A stretch of 64,000 nt of DNA, taken from assembly GCF_003385595.1 (NCBI RefSeq), contig NZ_QNUE01000002.1:1-64000 (forward strand), read 5' to 3'. The notes under the pieces were generated by a model that saw only the letters and a list, made by a program, of their open reading frames with translations, made no database searches and was not told where the DNA came from. Shown one piece after another: positions 38,370 to 47,705 of this stretch. The position numbers were made by a program, and so were the translations under genes. This DNA comes from Chryseobacterium flavum. Lineage in GTDB: Bacteria; Bacteroidota; Bacteroidia; Flavobacteriales; Weeksellaceae. Numbering within the stretch: position 1 is the stretch's first letter; every line of letters begins with the position of its first letter.

Positions 38370-40622
38370 ATGAAACGTACTCTCTTATCAATAGCGATCA
38401 TATTCGGAACCTGCGCCTACGCCCAGGAAAAGAAATCTGATACGACAAAAACAAAGAATATTGAAGGAATTACCTTAACCAAACAGGTTTTCAAAAAACA
38501 AAGCGACCGTTTTGTATATGATGTTGCTGCATCTCCTGTTGCTAAAGGAAATACCACTTTCGATCTTCTGAAACAGACCCCTTTATTATCATCAACAGAC
38601 GATAAAACCCTGAAGATAGCCGGAAAAAATAATGCATTAATCTACATCAACGGAAGAAAAACAAATATGGATTCTGAATCACTGGTTCAGTTCCTGAAAA
38701 ATACACCAGCTGAGAATATCCAGAAAATTGAAGTCATCACTGTTCCCGGAAGTGAATATCAGGTAGAATCTTCGGATGGAATCATCAATATCATTTTGAA
38801 GAAAAAAATGAGTGATGGTCTCAACGGAAACATGAGAATGTCTAATACGACCAGTAAATACAACGGAAGCCAGGCCAGTTTTTCTGCCAATTACAGAAAA
38901 GATAAATTAGGAATCAGTGCCAGTCTCAGTGGTGGTGAGAATATTGAAGCACAAACCTATACTCTAAGAAACGGAACAGCCAAAACATCCAATGAATCAA
39001 AAGGTGATATTGACGATCCGAATAAAAATATCGGAGGTTACCTGAATATTGATTATCAGCTGAATGATAAAAGTAATCTGGCCTTATCCTGGAACACATG
39101 GGCTAATAAAAGCTATAATTCTACTGTAAATCTTTTCAATACCATCAAGACAGAAGATGAAACAAAATATACCTGGTCAAAAAATAAAGAAGACTCGAGA
39201 TCTTATAACAATTCACTGAACCTGAATTATGAACTGAAGACCGATTCTTTAGGCAGCAAGCTTAATGTAAATGCCGCTTATCTTAATTATAGAAGATTTC
39301 AGTTTACAGATAACAGAACGCATGCATCCGATGTAAATATGGGGCTGGGAAAAATGACTACACAAGTATTTCAGGATCTTCCCCAGATCATTAATAACTT
39401 CTCCGGAATGATAGATTACATTCAGAAATTTAAAAATGATTTGACAATTTCAGTAGGAGGAAATTATAATAAAACAAAAACAGACAACGATTCTAAAAAC
39501 ATAAGTTATTTCTTTGATCCCGCAAAAGATACTGAATCCAAACCGAATCACTTTATCTATGATGAAAATATTTACGGTGTTTATCTAACTGCAGAAAAGA
39601 AATTTTCAGATAAAATTTCCGGAAAAATAGGCGCCAGATATGAAATTACAAATAGTTTGGGAACTTCAGATAATGCGCCTACCGAAGCTCTTAAAAGGAT
39701 TGAAAGAAACTATAACAATATCCTGCCTTATTTGAGTTTCAACTATGCAATCAATGATAAAAACAATATTTCATATTCCTTTTCAAGCAGAATGAGAAGG
39801 CCTAGCTTCTGGGAAATCAATCCGGTAAAGAATATTCTGACAGATGATAATTATACACAGAATAACCCATTTGTAAAAGCATCTCCCACTTACAATCAGG
39901 AACTTACCTATATGTTTAAAAACTCATATTTCCTGATTTTAAACCATTCTTACATTAAAGATGCCATCACTCAGGTTCCGTTGCAGGGTTACCCGGTTTC
40001 ACCGGACGGAACAGTAGGTCCTAATCCGGTATTGAGATACATCAGAACCAATTTTGGAAATAAACAGGAAATGTCTGCCATGATAGGTATTCAGAAATCA
40101 TTTTTCAAACAATACTGGACAACCAACTTCAATATTGGTGTTCAGCATAATATCAATAATGGAAGTCTTGATATGGATCCTACCACAGGAGACCGGTTCA
40201 GGAACCAGGAGGGCAAAGATATTGTTTATACCAACAAAACAAATTCTACCAGCCTTTTGATTCAGACCAATAACACCATTCGTCTTGATAAAAAGAAAAC
40301 ATGGTTCTTTGGAGTTAATTATTTCTTCGTGGATAAACAGCAGATCGAGCTTGGATTGCTGAAAGGCTTAATGAGCTTAGACCTCAGCCTTAAGAAAATG
40401 TGGAACGACTGGACTTTTGCAGTCAATGTAAATGATGTACTGAATACCAACATCGTGAAAATTGAAGATTTCCAGGAAAACGGGAATTACAATTATATCC
40501 ACCAAAATCGCTATAACAGAAACTTCACCGTAAGCCTTACCTATAATTTCGGAAACCAGAAAGTGAAAAAGGTAAGAGATATCGAAGGGGCATCCGACTC
40601 TATCAAAAGCAGAACCAGATAA
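38370..40622 (+). CDS. Outer-membrane beta-barrel (TonB-receptor-like) protein, copy 2
   Basis: This 750-residue paralogue of the preceding gene matches it along its full length, including KTKNIEGITLTKQVFKKQ after the signal peptide, GKNNALIYINGRKTNMDS and the C-terminal YNFGNQKVKKVRD. It has a signal peptide ending near CAYAQEK. The 45-bp spacing and shared ends point to tandem duplication and co-transcription. The middle barrel strands and loops differ clearly, so ligand specificity may have diverged. A good terminator follows after 34 bases. Confidence 0.85.
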   Translation: MKRTLLSIAIIFGTCAYAQEKKSDTTKTKNIEGITLTKQVFKKQSDRFVYDVAASPVAKGNTTFDLLKQTPLLSSTDDKTLKIAGKNNALIYINGRKTNMDSESLVQFLKNTPAENIQKIEVITVPGSEYQVESSDGIINIILKKKMSDGLNGNMRMSNTTSKYNGSQASFSANYRKDKLGISASLSGGENIEAQTYTLRNGTAKTSNESKGDIDDPNKNIGGYLNIDYQLNDKSNLALSWNTWANKSYNSTVNLFNTIKTEDETKYTWSKNKEDSRSYNNSLNLNYELKTDSLGSKLNVNAAYLNYRRFQFTDNRTHASDVNMGLGKMTTQVFQDLPQIINNFSGMIDYIQKFKNDLTISVGGNYNKTKTDNDSKNISYFFDPAKDTESKPNHFIYDENIYGVYLTAEKKFSDKISGKIGARYEITNSLGTSDNAPTEALKRIERNYNNILPYLSFNYAINDKNNISYSFSSRMRRPSFWEINPVKNILTDDNYTQNNPFVKASPTYNQELTYMFKNSYFLILNHSYIKDAITQVPLQGYPVSPDGTVGPNPVLRYIRTNFGNKQEMSAMIGIQKSFFKQYWTTNFNIGVQHNINNGSLDMDPTTGDRFRNQEGKDIVYTNKTNSTSLLIQTNNTIRLDKKKTWFFGVNYFFVDKQQIELGLLKGLMSLDLSLKKMWNDWTFAVNVNDVLNTNIVKIEDFQENGNYNYIHQNRYNRNFTVSLTYNFGNQKVKKVRDIEGASDSIKSRTR

Positions 40623-40656
40623 AATTATCTTTCTTCATATTCAATTATTTTGTATC

Positions 40657-40684
40657 AAAACCTGTTGATTTATCAGCAGGTTTT
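40657..40684 (+). terminator. Intrinsic terminator after the barrel-gene pair
   Basis: AAAACCTGTTGAT pairs with ATCAGCAGGTTTT (one wobble) around TT and is followed by more T. TATCTTTA at 40686-40693, with TTG at 40665-40667, directly abuts it. This could be the promoter of the esterase gene starting at 40700. Confidence 0.75.
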
Positions 40685-40699
40685 TTATCTTTAAGTTCT

Positions 40700-41554
40700 A
40701 TGAGGGCTTCATCTTTTATTTTTACAGGAATCCTTCTCTTCTATCTGCTTATCAGTTGTAAAGAGAAAAAAGTAAGTATAGGTAATCTTCATTTCGAAAA
40801 AAATGAAGATATCCATTATGGAAATGATGCGGAACAAGTCATGGATCTTTATCTCCCTTATGGAAAACCTTCCCAAAAAAGAGATGTTTTTATCATCATC
40901 CACGGTGGAGGATGGCGGGCCGGAAATAAGTCCCAGCTTACCTTCTTTACTCTTTCCCTGATGAAAAAGTTTCCAGATCATATTTTTGCTAATATTAATT
41001 ACAGATTGGCATCAGAGACAACCTATGCTTTACCATATCAGATTGATGACATCAAGGCTGCATCTGCTTTTCTGGAAAAAAAACTTCATTACAGTCCGCA
41101 TATCATCTTGCTTGGAAATAGTGCCGGAGGGCATTTATCAATGCTTTATGCATACCAGTCCGGAGCTTTAAAAAAAGTGAAAGCGGTAATTAATATTGTG
41201 GGTCCCGCAGATCTTTCAGATTCCAGTTTCAGGAATTATCAGGAATATTCGTTTGTAGAAAGAAGGCTTGTGGATCCGCAATCATTGAAACCTGGTATTT
41301 CGCACTTAAATTCTGCAAACCCCATCTATTGGATCGGGGAAGATTCTCCTCCTACGTTGTCTTATTATGGAGTAACAGACCATGTTGTTCCACTTAGACA
41401 GGGAGTAATCCTGGACTCAGTTCTTAACAGGAATAAAGTGCTGCATAAGACTTATGAGTTCAGGGGCGGACATCTGGATTGGGATCATTCTCCACATGAT
41501 GGATTTCTGATTGATAAAATTGATCTGTTCTTAAAGCAGATGGAAAAAAAATAA
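40700..41554 (+). CDS. Lipoprotein alpha/beta-hydrolase esterase
   Basis: This 284-residue protein has a lipoprotein signal (LLISC with Cys20). The alpha/beta-hydrolase core has IIHGGGWRAG (oxyanion hole), GNSAGGHLSM (nucleophile serine elbow) and a late His in RGGHLDWDHS. The HGGGW and GNSAGG motifs match the BD-FAE/carboxylesterase group, which removes acyl or feruloyl groups from sugars or lipids. It is probably anchored in the outer or inner membrane. The neighbouring GH43-like gene is convergent, so a shared role in glycan breakdown is only suggestive. Confidence 0.88.
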   Translation: MRASSFIFTGILLFYLLISCKEKKVSIGNLHFEKNEDIHYGNDAEQVMDLYLPYGKPSQKRDVFIIIHGGGWRAGNKSQLTFFTLSLMKKFPDHIFANINYRLASETTYALPYQIDDIKAASAFLEKKLHYSPHIILLGNSAGGHLSMLYAYQSGALKKVKAVINIVGPADLSDSSFRNYQEYSFVERRLVDPQSLKPGISHLNSANPIYWIGEDSPPTLSYYGVTDHVVPLRQGVILDSVLNRNKVLHKTYEFRGGHLDWDHSPHDGFLIDKIDLFLKQMEKK

Positions 41555-41578
41555 ACGCTTTGAAAATTCAAAGCGTTT
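41553..41578. terminator. Bidirectional intrinsic terminator
   Basis: AAACGCTTTGAA (41553-41564) pairs with TTCAAAGCGTTT (41567-41578) around AA. T-rich sequence follows on each strand. It overlaps the last bases of the esterase gene and lies 11 bases from the end of the GH43-like gene. Confidence 0.85.
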
Positions 41579-41588
41579 ATTTTATATC

Positions 41589-43343
41589 CTATTCAGATTT
41601 AAAAATCTCTGTTCTTTCTGAAACTCCATTAGCATTGAAGGCTTCAATCTGAAAATAATATGTATCGACTCTGTCCGCACCGGTAAAGAAATATTCATTT
41701 TTACCATACACCATCATACTACCATACAGCTTATCAGGAGATTTTCCCCAATAGATAACATAGCCATCTGCATCAGGATTCTGCTGCCATTTCATCCATA
41801 TACTTCTTCTTTCTCCAAATTTCTTTGCATCAGCTCTTAAAGGAACAAAGCCTTCTACTTTTTTAGGTTTTTCTCCTGCTCCTTTTCCGAATACCCTAAA
41901 CCCGCTCAGTGCAAATTTTCCGGTTGGCATCTTAAGATTTTCCATTTTAAGATACCTTGCCTTTGCAGGCTTTTCAAGCTCAATATAATCATGGGGGACA
42001 TCTTTGCTATTTTTACTTTTATCAACAATAACACTCCACTTTTTACCATCATTGGAACCATAAATCTTATACTGATGCATCTTACCTAATGTTTTACCCA
42101 GAAATTCAGCATCCTGGTCTGCATAATTGATCTGAATAGCATTAATCGTAGAAACTTCACCCAAATCTGTCTGAAACCATTCTCCCGAATTCCCTGTTTT
42201 CGCACTCCAATAGGTTTTGATATCCTCATCTACCGCGTAATTGGGCTGATACCCTCCTAAGGTAGAAGAAACCTGAACAGGCTTATTGTAATTCAGGAGC
42301 ATCCATCCTGCAAAAAGACCTTTTGTAAAATCTTTTCCCTGTGCATACTGCGGAAGGTAAGTCGGATAATCGCCATAGGCCGTGTTACAATACATCACAT
42401 CATCTTTATCAAAGCCGGCCGGCCAGATTCCCAGCCTTCTTTCAAAATTATTTTTAGTTGAAATAAAAATTGTAGAAACGTGCCACCAGTTCTTGTAGTT
42501 ATCTTCAAACGTTGCTCCGTGACCCGCACCTCTGGCAAAACCGCCCGGTTTATAAGAAAAAGGATTATGCTGCTGATATTCGAAGCCTTCCAAAGGGTTC
42601 TTACTTACATATACTCCATCGGAATAGCCGCTGAATTCTGTTGCCGGAGCACCATACTGCATATAATATTTCCCATTATGTTTTGTCATCCACGCTCCTT
42701 CTACAAAAGGCTGAAGAAAAACATTATCATTATATTCCCCGAAGCGTTCCCATCCGTGATCTTCAGGTTTCAGTTTAATAATCGGTTTTACGAAACCTTC
42801 GGACTGAAGATTTTTTACTTTCACTTCTGTTCCCAGCAATGGCCATTCATTGCTTGAACCCCAGTACAGATATAATTTATTCTTATCTTCATCATAATGG
42901 AATGCAGGATCCCACGCTCCTACCTTCAGTGTATCCACAGCAATTTTCCAGTCATCTTTGGTGGGATTGGTACTTTTCCAGATCGGGAAATCCTGTTCCC
43001 AGGTAGAGCCATACACGTATAAAGTATCTTTCATTGCCCAGACTGCCGGAGCATTAAGATCATGGATGTATTTGTTATCTCTGAGGAATTTCCTTTTCAC
43101 AAACTTCCAGTCCAGCATATCATCGCTGTACCAGTATCCTTCCTGGTTGGTAGAGAAAAGGAACAGTTTATTTTTAAAATTGACAATTACCGGATCTGCA
43201 GTAGCACGATGTTTTCCCTGTTTTGAAAAGGCTTCGAAAGGAGTATATCCATAATCAATATTAATAGGATTACAAAATGTTTTCTGCTGGGCTCCAACAA
43301 TAATTCCAAGAAAAATTGTTAATAATAAAAAGTATTGTCTCAT
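41589..43343 (-). CDS. GH43-like glycosidase with discoidin and fibronectin III domains
   Basis: This 584-residue secreted protein has a signal peptide ending near GAQQK. Residues about 30-330 form a five-bladed beta-propeller-type domain of the GH43 kind (ATADPVIVNFKNKLFLFS, GAWDPAFHYDEDKNKLYLY, GARGAGH-like FARGAGHGATFED). A discoidin/F5-8 type C domain follows (about 355-480; YLKMENLKMPTGKFALSGF), then a fibronectin III-like module to the end. GH43 enzymes act on arabinan, xylan or related chains. It is the last gene of the minus-strand cluster and lies 28 bp behind the polytopic membrane gene. It may be read from the same transcript, but it has no obvious link to polyamines. Confidence 0.8.
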   Translation of the reverse strand: MRQYFLLLTIFLGIIVGAQQKTFCNPINIDYGYTPFEAFSKQGKHRATADPVIVNFKNKLFLFSTNQEGYWYSDDMLDWKFVKRKFLRDNKYIHDLNAPAVWAMKDTLYVYGSTWEQDFPIWKSTNPTKDDWKIAVDTLKVGAWDPAFHYDEDKNKLYLYWGSSNEWPLLGTEVKVKNLQSEGFVKPIIKLKPEDHGWERFGEYNDNVFLQPFVEGAWMTKHNGKYYMQYGAPATEFSGYSDGVYVSKNPLEGFEYQQHNPFSYKPGGFARGAGHGATFEDNYKNWWHVSTIFISTKNNFERRLGIWPAGFDKDDVMYCNTAYGDYPTYLPQYAQGKDFTKGLFAGWMLLNYNKPVQVSSTLGGYQPNYAVDEDIKTYWSAKTGNSGEWFQTDLGEVSTINAIQINYADQDAEFLGKTLGKMHQYKIYGSNDGKKWSVIVDKSKNSKDVPHDYIELEKPAKARYLKMENLKMPTGKFALSGFRVFGKGAGEKPKKVEGFVPLRADAKKFGERRSIWMKWQQNPDADGYVIYWGKSPDKLYGSMMVYGKNEYFFTGADRVDTYYFQIEAFNANGVSERTEIFKSE

Positions 43344-43371
43344 TTTCAGATTTTAAACGTTCCGGACAAAG

Positions 43372-44397
43372 TTAGCTAACTTTTTTTGGTTTTCTCCAAA
43401 TAAAGCCGTCCAGAAGATAATGAGTGAGCTGCGGAACAACCAATAAAGGAACCAGAAACTGAAAGAGATTTTCTGAGATCACCATATTCAGGGAAAAGTG
43501 CTCATTCCAGACAAGTGTTTCCCACAAAAATTCTTCGAGAAAGGCAAACAATAAAATGACACCGACAAATAGGAATATTCCTGAAAACGGTTTAAAAATC
43601 TGCATCCGGTTCAGCTGATGATTTTCTTTTTGCTTTATTTCCCGGATATAAATCAATGCGATGTAAGGAATCCCATGAGAAACCACATTCAGAAAGGTAA
43701 AAAGGAGATCATTGTTAAAGTAAACAATTCCGAAATACCAGGAAAGAAAAGTTCCGGTGATCAGTGCTGTTTTGGGGACATTAATTTGTTTGGTTTTACA
43801 AGCTTCAAAAACAGTTTTAATGATCCAAATGATCAGGATTGAAAAATAGATTATGCTCATCCAAGGAGTATAGTTTGGGAGATTCTGAAGCCAGTCAAAC
43901 TCATTGTTGACAAACCAGGTGAAGGCTCGGGGCGTTTTAAACCAGTACAGCATCGGATAAATCGTTGCGGAATACACAGCCACCTCATCTATTTTTTTGC
44001 TCCAGTTATTCGGTTCAAAGCGCGCATAGATTCTCATAAATCCGTATTGCTGCCGTATAAAATGAAAAACGGCAATCAATGCCAGGCCCGACCAGAAGGT
44101 CAGACTTCCAAACTGAAACAGGATCATTCCCAATATCCAGCTCAGAACAGGAATTCCCATGTACAGCAGCTTATTTCTCTGGACCTCTCCTTTTACAAAA
44201 TAGGTTTTAAACAGCGTGGAATATACATGAGCTACATCTACGAAGACGATCAGAAAAAGCCAGGTATAAAAGGAATAGTAATTTTCCAGCCCCTGAATCT
44301 GTTTCTGAAAGAGAAAAATAATCATCAATACCAGAAAAGGCGGCGATAAAATAAACCACCAGTCTGTTTTTGCGTTATGTATCCACGGCTGTTTCAT
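43372..44397 (-). CDS. Polytopic membrane protein with intramembrane histidines, polyamine cluster
   Basis: This 341-residue protein has about nine membrane helices. Several helix-located motifs contain histidine: DVAHVYST near residue 55, AVFHFIRQQYG near 118, VVSHGIPYIAL near 237 and LTHYLLDGFIWR close to the C-terminus. This spread of polar histidines, with accompanying Asp and Arg, recalls membrane metal enzymes such as hydroxylases and desaturases, although none of their exact boxes is present. I do not recognise the family. It lies nine bases after the flavoprotein gene in a tight operon, so it probably acts in the same pathway. Confidence 0.65.
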   Translation of the reverse strand: MKQPWIHNAKTDWWFILSPPFLVLMIIFLFQKQIQGLENYYSFYTWLFLIVFVDVAHVYSTLFKTYFVKGEVQRNKLLYMGIPVLSWILGMILFQFGSLTFWSGLALIAVFHFIRQQYGFMRIYARFEPNNWSKKIDEVAVYSATIYPMLYWFKTPRAFTWFVNNEFDWLQNLPNYTPWMSIIYFSILIIWIIKTVFEACKTKQINVPKTALITGTFLSWYFGIVYFNNDLLFTFLNVVSHGIPYIALIYIREIKQKENHQLNRMQIFKPFSGIFLFVGVILLFAFLEEFLWETLVWNEHFSLNMVISENLFQFLVPLLVVPQLTHYLLDGFIWRKPKKVS

Positions 44398-44406
44398 TGT
44401 ATTATT

Positions 44407-45999
44407 TTAAATCATTTGTTCTGCAGTCCGGATTCCCTGATAAAAAGCTTCTTCAAAAATAGATATTCCCGAAAGATCGGAATGAGCAAAGAAAATTTTA
44501 CCTTCTATCGGTTCTTTTGCTTTTTGGGTTTCTTCTCCAAAAATCTGGTTGGGAATCGGAGCGATCATGGCATGTCCAATTTTATGGAACTGCATTTCCA
44601 GAATAAAATCTTCTATCAACGGATGTGCTTTCTTCAGATCATCCAAAACTAAAGTTTTAAGTTCAGGCTCCTTCATAGCGTAGAGCTTTTTCCTTGCTTT
44701 CTTGCAGTCTCCGGTTGAAAAACTTTTATAGTGAGTAATTACTTTTTCGCCTATAACCTGGTTCAGATTCTGGTGCTGGTCGAAGATATAGCCTAATCCC
44801 GAAGAACCGTAGATCACATTATCCCAGGCCAGCTCTTCATCTCCTCCAAATTCATTTTTCAATGTAATAGTTGTTAAAAGCCAGGGCACGTAATGAAATG
44901 AAAATGCTTTTTTATGATTAAAAATTCTTTCATTCACAAATTGTGGTGATGCAAAGAGTAATTTATCCGCAATGATCTTTTTTGTTTTCTTTTGAGAATT
45001 ATCAAAACTTAAGACCTCAACTTTATCATTGGTTTTTACATCAAAAACAAGATTTCCCGGCATATGTTTTCCCTCCGTGTATTTTGAAAGATGTTTTGCC
45101 AGTCTTGCATTTCCTTCCGGCCATGTGAATACCTGATCTTTATATTTTGTACTCCAGTTATTTTTCCTACCAGCAAAGTAATGAATTCCTGCCCATGCCG
45201 AAACGTAGTCTGTTCCCAATCCAAAATCATCCCTGCAGGAATAATCCAGCAGCCAGAGAAGTTCTTCCGAGTGGAAATTATTTTCTTTGAGCCAGTCTTT
45301 AAAAATGATTTTTTCAAGCTTTACAACCTCATCTTCTCTGCTGGAATCATGTACTGGAATAGCAAACCAATATCTTTCTTCAGTGTCTTTCTTTACACGG
45401 AACTCATCCATCAGTTTAAAAAAGCGGGTAAGATCTTGCTGAGTTTGTGCTGAAATTCCTCTTTGCGGAACAATATCATTCTGCCAGGCATTTTTATAAA
45501 ACAGTCTTTCCTGTTGTGGAAATGTCATTTGGTATTCATCAAGGATGGGTTCTCCGTTTTCTTCTGTTCCTAAGCAGATTTCACATTCTTTCAGAAAGTC
45601 GATGATTTCTGTATTCTCTTTGTTCGGTAATGGTAAATAATGAGCCCCTAAAGGAAATTTTGAAAATGAGTTTTCTCCGTTGGAAGAATTGCCACCAAGA
45701 TGATTTTCCATTTCCAGAAGAAGATAATCTTTTTCATTATGCTGACTGAAAAATCTACATGCCGAAAGTCCGGAAATCCCACCACCAACAATAAGATATT
45801 TTGTGTGGATAACTTCTGAAAACTGTGGAAAATCTTTTGCCCAAAGCCGATGTCCAAGAACATGATTTGTCCCTGTAATCTTCAGCAGCAATGACTTTAC
45901 TTTCTTTCCGCAATACTGCAAAAAGGGAAGCATAAGACTACCTAAAAATATAGTTGTAATAAAATCTTTTCTACTGTACTTTCCCCCACTCTTCATCAA
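44407..45999 (-). CDS. FAD-dependent amine-oxidase-like oxidoreductase, polyamine cluster
   Basis: This 530-residue protein has an N-terminal SRKDFITTIFLGSLMLPF segment that looks like a Tat-like signal or anchor (Arg-Lys instead of twin Arg). The FAD-binding loop LIVGGGISGL is at about 70-78, followed by LLLEMENHLGGNSS. The C-terminal end (FFAHSDLSGISIFEEAFYQG) has the second FAD motif of the flavin amine oxidase/protoporphyrinogen oxidase group. It overlaps the SpeE-like gene by 29 bp. Such enzymes can oxidise amines, including polyamines. The partner genes make a polyamine or aminopropyl product probable as substrate, but this is inference. Confidence 0.8.
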   Translation of the reverse strand: MMKSGGKYSRKDFITTIFLGSLMLPFLQYCGKKVKSLLLKITGTNHVLGHRLWAKDFPQFSEVIHTKYLIVGGGISGLSACRFFSQHNEKDYLLLEMENHLGGNSSNGENSFSKFPLGAHYLPLPNKENTEIIDFLKECEICLGTEENGEPILDEYQMTFPQQERLFYKNAWQNDIVPQRGISAQTQQDLTRFFKLMDEFRVKKDTEERYWFAIPVHDSSREDEVVKLEKIIFKDWLKENNFHSEELLWLLDYSCRDDFGLGTDYVSAWAGIHYFAGRKNNWSTKYKDQVFTWPEGNARLAKHLSKYTEGKHMPGNLVFDVKTNDKVEVLSFDNSQKKTKKIIADKLLFASPQFVNERIFNHKKAFSFHYVPWLLTTITLKNEFGGDEELAWDNVIYGSSGLGYIFDQHQNLNQVIGEKVITHYKSFSTGDCKKARKKLYAMKEPELKTLVLDDLKKAHPLIEDFILEMQFHKIGHAMIAPIPNQIFGEETQKAKEPIEGKIFFAHSDLSGISIFEEAFYQGIRTAEQMI

Positions 46000-47485
46000 A
46001 ATAACGGACTAATATCTGGTTATCCAGACGGTTAACTTCTACGTCTTTCACCTTCATATCTTTACTAAAATAAGACATCTGTGAAAAATTGTAATCATAA
46101 TATTTTAATCCAGGCAGCTTTCTGTAGATCCTGTTGTTGATGGGTTCAAATGAAGCCATAGAAAATCCCCATTCGCCAAAAGACGGAACATAAGTGTGAT
46201 ATGCTGCTGTGAAAGGAAAAATCTGATTGATTGTTTTTTCAATACACCAGAAAGATTTCGGAGCAAAATACGGAGAGGTGGTCTGAACTACAATCTTGGT
46301 ATCAAGAGTTGTCAATCTCTCCAGTTCTTTATAAAATTGTAAGGAGTAAAGTTTCCCCAAGCTGTAATTGGACGGGTCCGGAAAATCTATGATAATGACA
46401 TCAAACTTCTTTTTGTTTTCTTTTACCCAAATGTAAGCATCTTTGTTAATCACTTCCACTTTAGGATTGGAAAAAGAACTTTGATTCAGCCTTCGCATAG
46501 TTTCATTGGTTTTGAAAAACTGAGTCATCTCACCGTCAAGATCCACAAGTGTTATTTTTTTAACGTCTTTATATTTTAATACTTCCCTTGCTGCAAAACC
46601 ATCACCGCCTCCAAGAATCAGGACATTATCTATATTTTTTGCCATAGACATCGCAGGATGTACCAAAGCTTCATGATAACGGTATTCGTCGGTAGATGAA
46701 AACTGTAAGTTGTTGTTTAAATACAGACGGAATTCGTGAGTGTTTCTCGTTAATACGATTCTTTGATAGGGTGAGTTTTTGGTATAGACTACATTTTCAC
46801 CATATAACTTTTCTTCTGAATAGGATAAAATAGTATCTGAGAAAATGAAAAGTCCTAAAAGAAATACAAATGCTGCAAGAGATTTTACTTTGAGTGATAG
46901 AGGTTTTGATAATTCCTTTGTAAGATAATAGCACAGGAATATCGCAATGGAAATATTGATTAATCCAAAAAATAAAGGGGTTTTGACAATTCCTAATTTT
47001 GGAATCAAAACCAGTGGAAAAAGAATAGATGCCAATAAAGCTCCGATATAGTCGAATGCAAAGACGTTTGAAACTAAATCTTTAAATTGAACCCTGTCTT
47101 TTAAAATATTCATCAGAAGCGGGATTTCCACTCCTACAAGACATCCGGTGAAGAAGACAAAGAGATAGAGAACGCTTTCAAAATGTGCCAGTGTATTAAA
47201 CAGAATAAAAAGCACAACAGAACTGATTCCGCCTACGATTCCTACAAGGATTTCGATCTCAATGAATTTATCAATAAGATTTCCTTTGATGAATTTCGCA
47301 AGGTAGGAACCTACTCCCATTGAAAAGAGATACACTCCGATAATGAAAGAAAACTGCTTTACAGAGTCTCCTAAAAGATAGCTCGCCAGGGCTCCGGCCA
47401 CCAGCTCATAAATCAATCCACATGTAGCAATGACGAATACTGAAAACAATAAAAGCAGCTCAAGAGGAATCCTCTTCTTATCCAT
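45971..47485 (-). CDS. Integral-membrane aminopropyltransferase (spermidine synthase-like)
   Basis: This 504-residue protein has two parts. Residues about 10-220 form seven or so membrane helices. Residues 230-500 match the polyamine synthase fold: LYLNNNLQFSSTDEYRYHEALVHPAM (254-279) is the substrate-binding stretch, VLILGGGDG (288-296) binds decarboxylated AdoMet, and VIIIDFPDPS carries the catalytic acid region. Membrane-fused SpeE-like proteins are known but little characterised. The usual donor, decarboxylated S-adenosylmethionine, is supplied by the speD gene of the same operon. It overlaps the DUF350 gene by 8 bp and the flavoprotein gene by 29 bp. The acceptor amine is unknown; it might be at the membrane or outside it. 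Confidence 0.88.
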   Translation of the reverse strand: MDKKRIPLELLLLFSVFVIATCGLIYELVAGALASYLLGDSVKQFSFIIGVYLFSMGVGSYLAKFIKGNLIDKFIEIEILVGIVGGISSVVLFILFNTLAHFESVLYLFVFFTGCLVGVEIPLLMNILKDRVQFKDLVSNVFAFDYIGALLASILFPLVLIPKLGIVKTPLFFGLINISIAIFLCYYLTKELSKPLSLKVKSLAAFVFLLGLFIFSDTILSYSEEKLYGENVVYTKNSPYQRIVLTRNTHEFRLYLNNNLQFSSTDEYRYHEALVHPAMSMAKNIDNVLILGGGDGFAAREVLKYKDVKKITLVDLDGEMTQFFKTNETMRRLNQSSFSNPKVEVINKDAYIWVKENKKKFDVIIIDFPDPSNYSLGKLYSLQFYKELERLTTLDTKIVVQTTSPYFAPKSFWCIEKTINQIFPFTAAYHTYVPSFGEWGFSMASFEPINNRIYRKLPGLKYYDYNFSQMSYFSKDMKVKDVEVNRLDNQILVRYFDEEWGKVQ

Positions 47486-47693
47486 GAATTGCTGCGCTTA
47501 TGATCATTGAAATTCCGATAATAAATGCCGCGAAGACAATAGCAATTGCTATATTTTTGTTCTGGGCGATCTCGTGCCATGTTTTTTCAGGAGTCAGTTT
47601 TTCAATAATGAAATAACATACAAGTAAAATGGCGATTCCTAAAAATGAATAAAGAACCGAGTTTAGTATGGGTAAGAAATTGATGTTGTCCAT
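47478..47693 (-). CDS. DUF350 membrane protein, polyamine cluster
   Basis: This 71-residue protein has two membrane helices (about 10-30 and 47-69). It matches the DUF350 family, which includes E. coli YjfL. In E. coli that gene is encoded with a glutathionylspermidine-synthetase-like amide ligase, a known link of this family to polyamine-type chemistry. Function is unknown. It overlaps the SpeE-like gene by 8 bp and follows the 64-residue gene by 12 bp, so it is clearly part of the cluster. Most DUF350 proteins have about 130 residues and two units; this is a single unit. Confidence 0.75.
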   Translation of the reverse strand: MDNINFLPILNSVLYSFLGIAILLVCYFIIEKLTPEKTWHEIAQNKNIAIAIVFAAFIIGISMIISAAIHG

Positions 47694-47705
47694 AGTTTTA
47701 TATTT

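Noticed and set aside
44407-45999. Certain Tat export of the flavoprotein
   Set aside because: The motif is SRKDF with Arg-Lys and not twin arginine. I note it only as possible.
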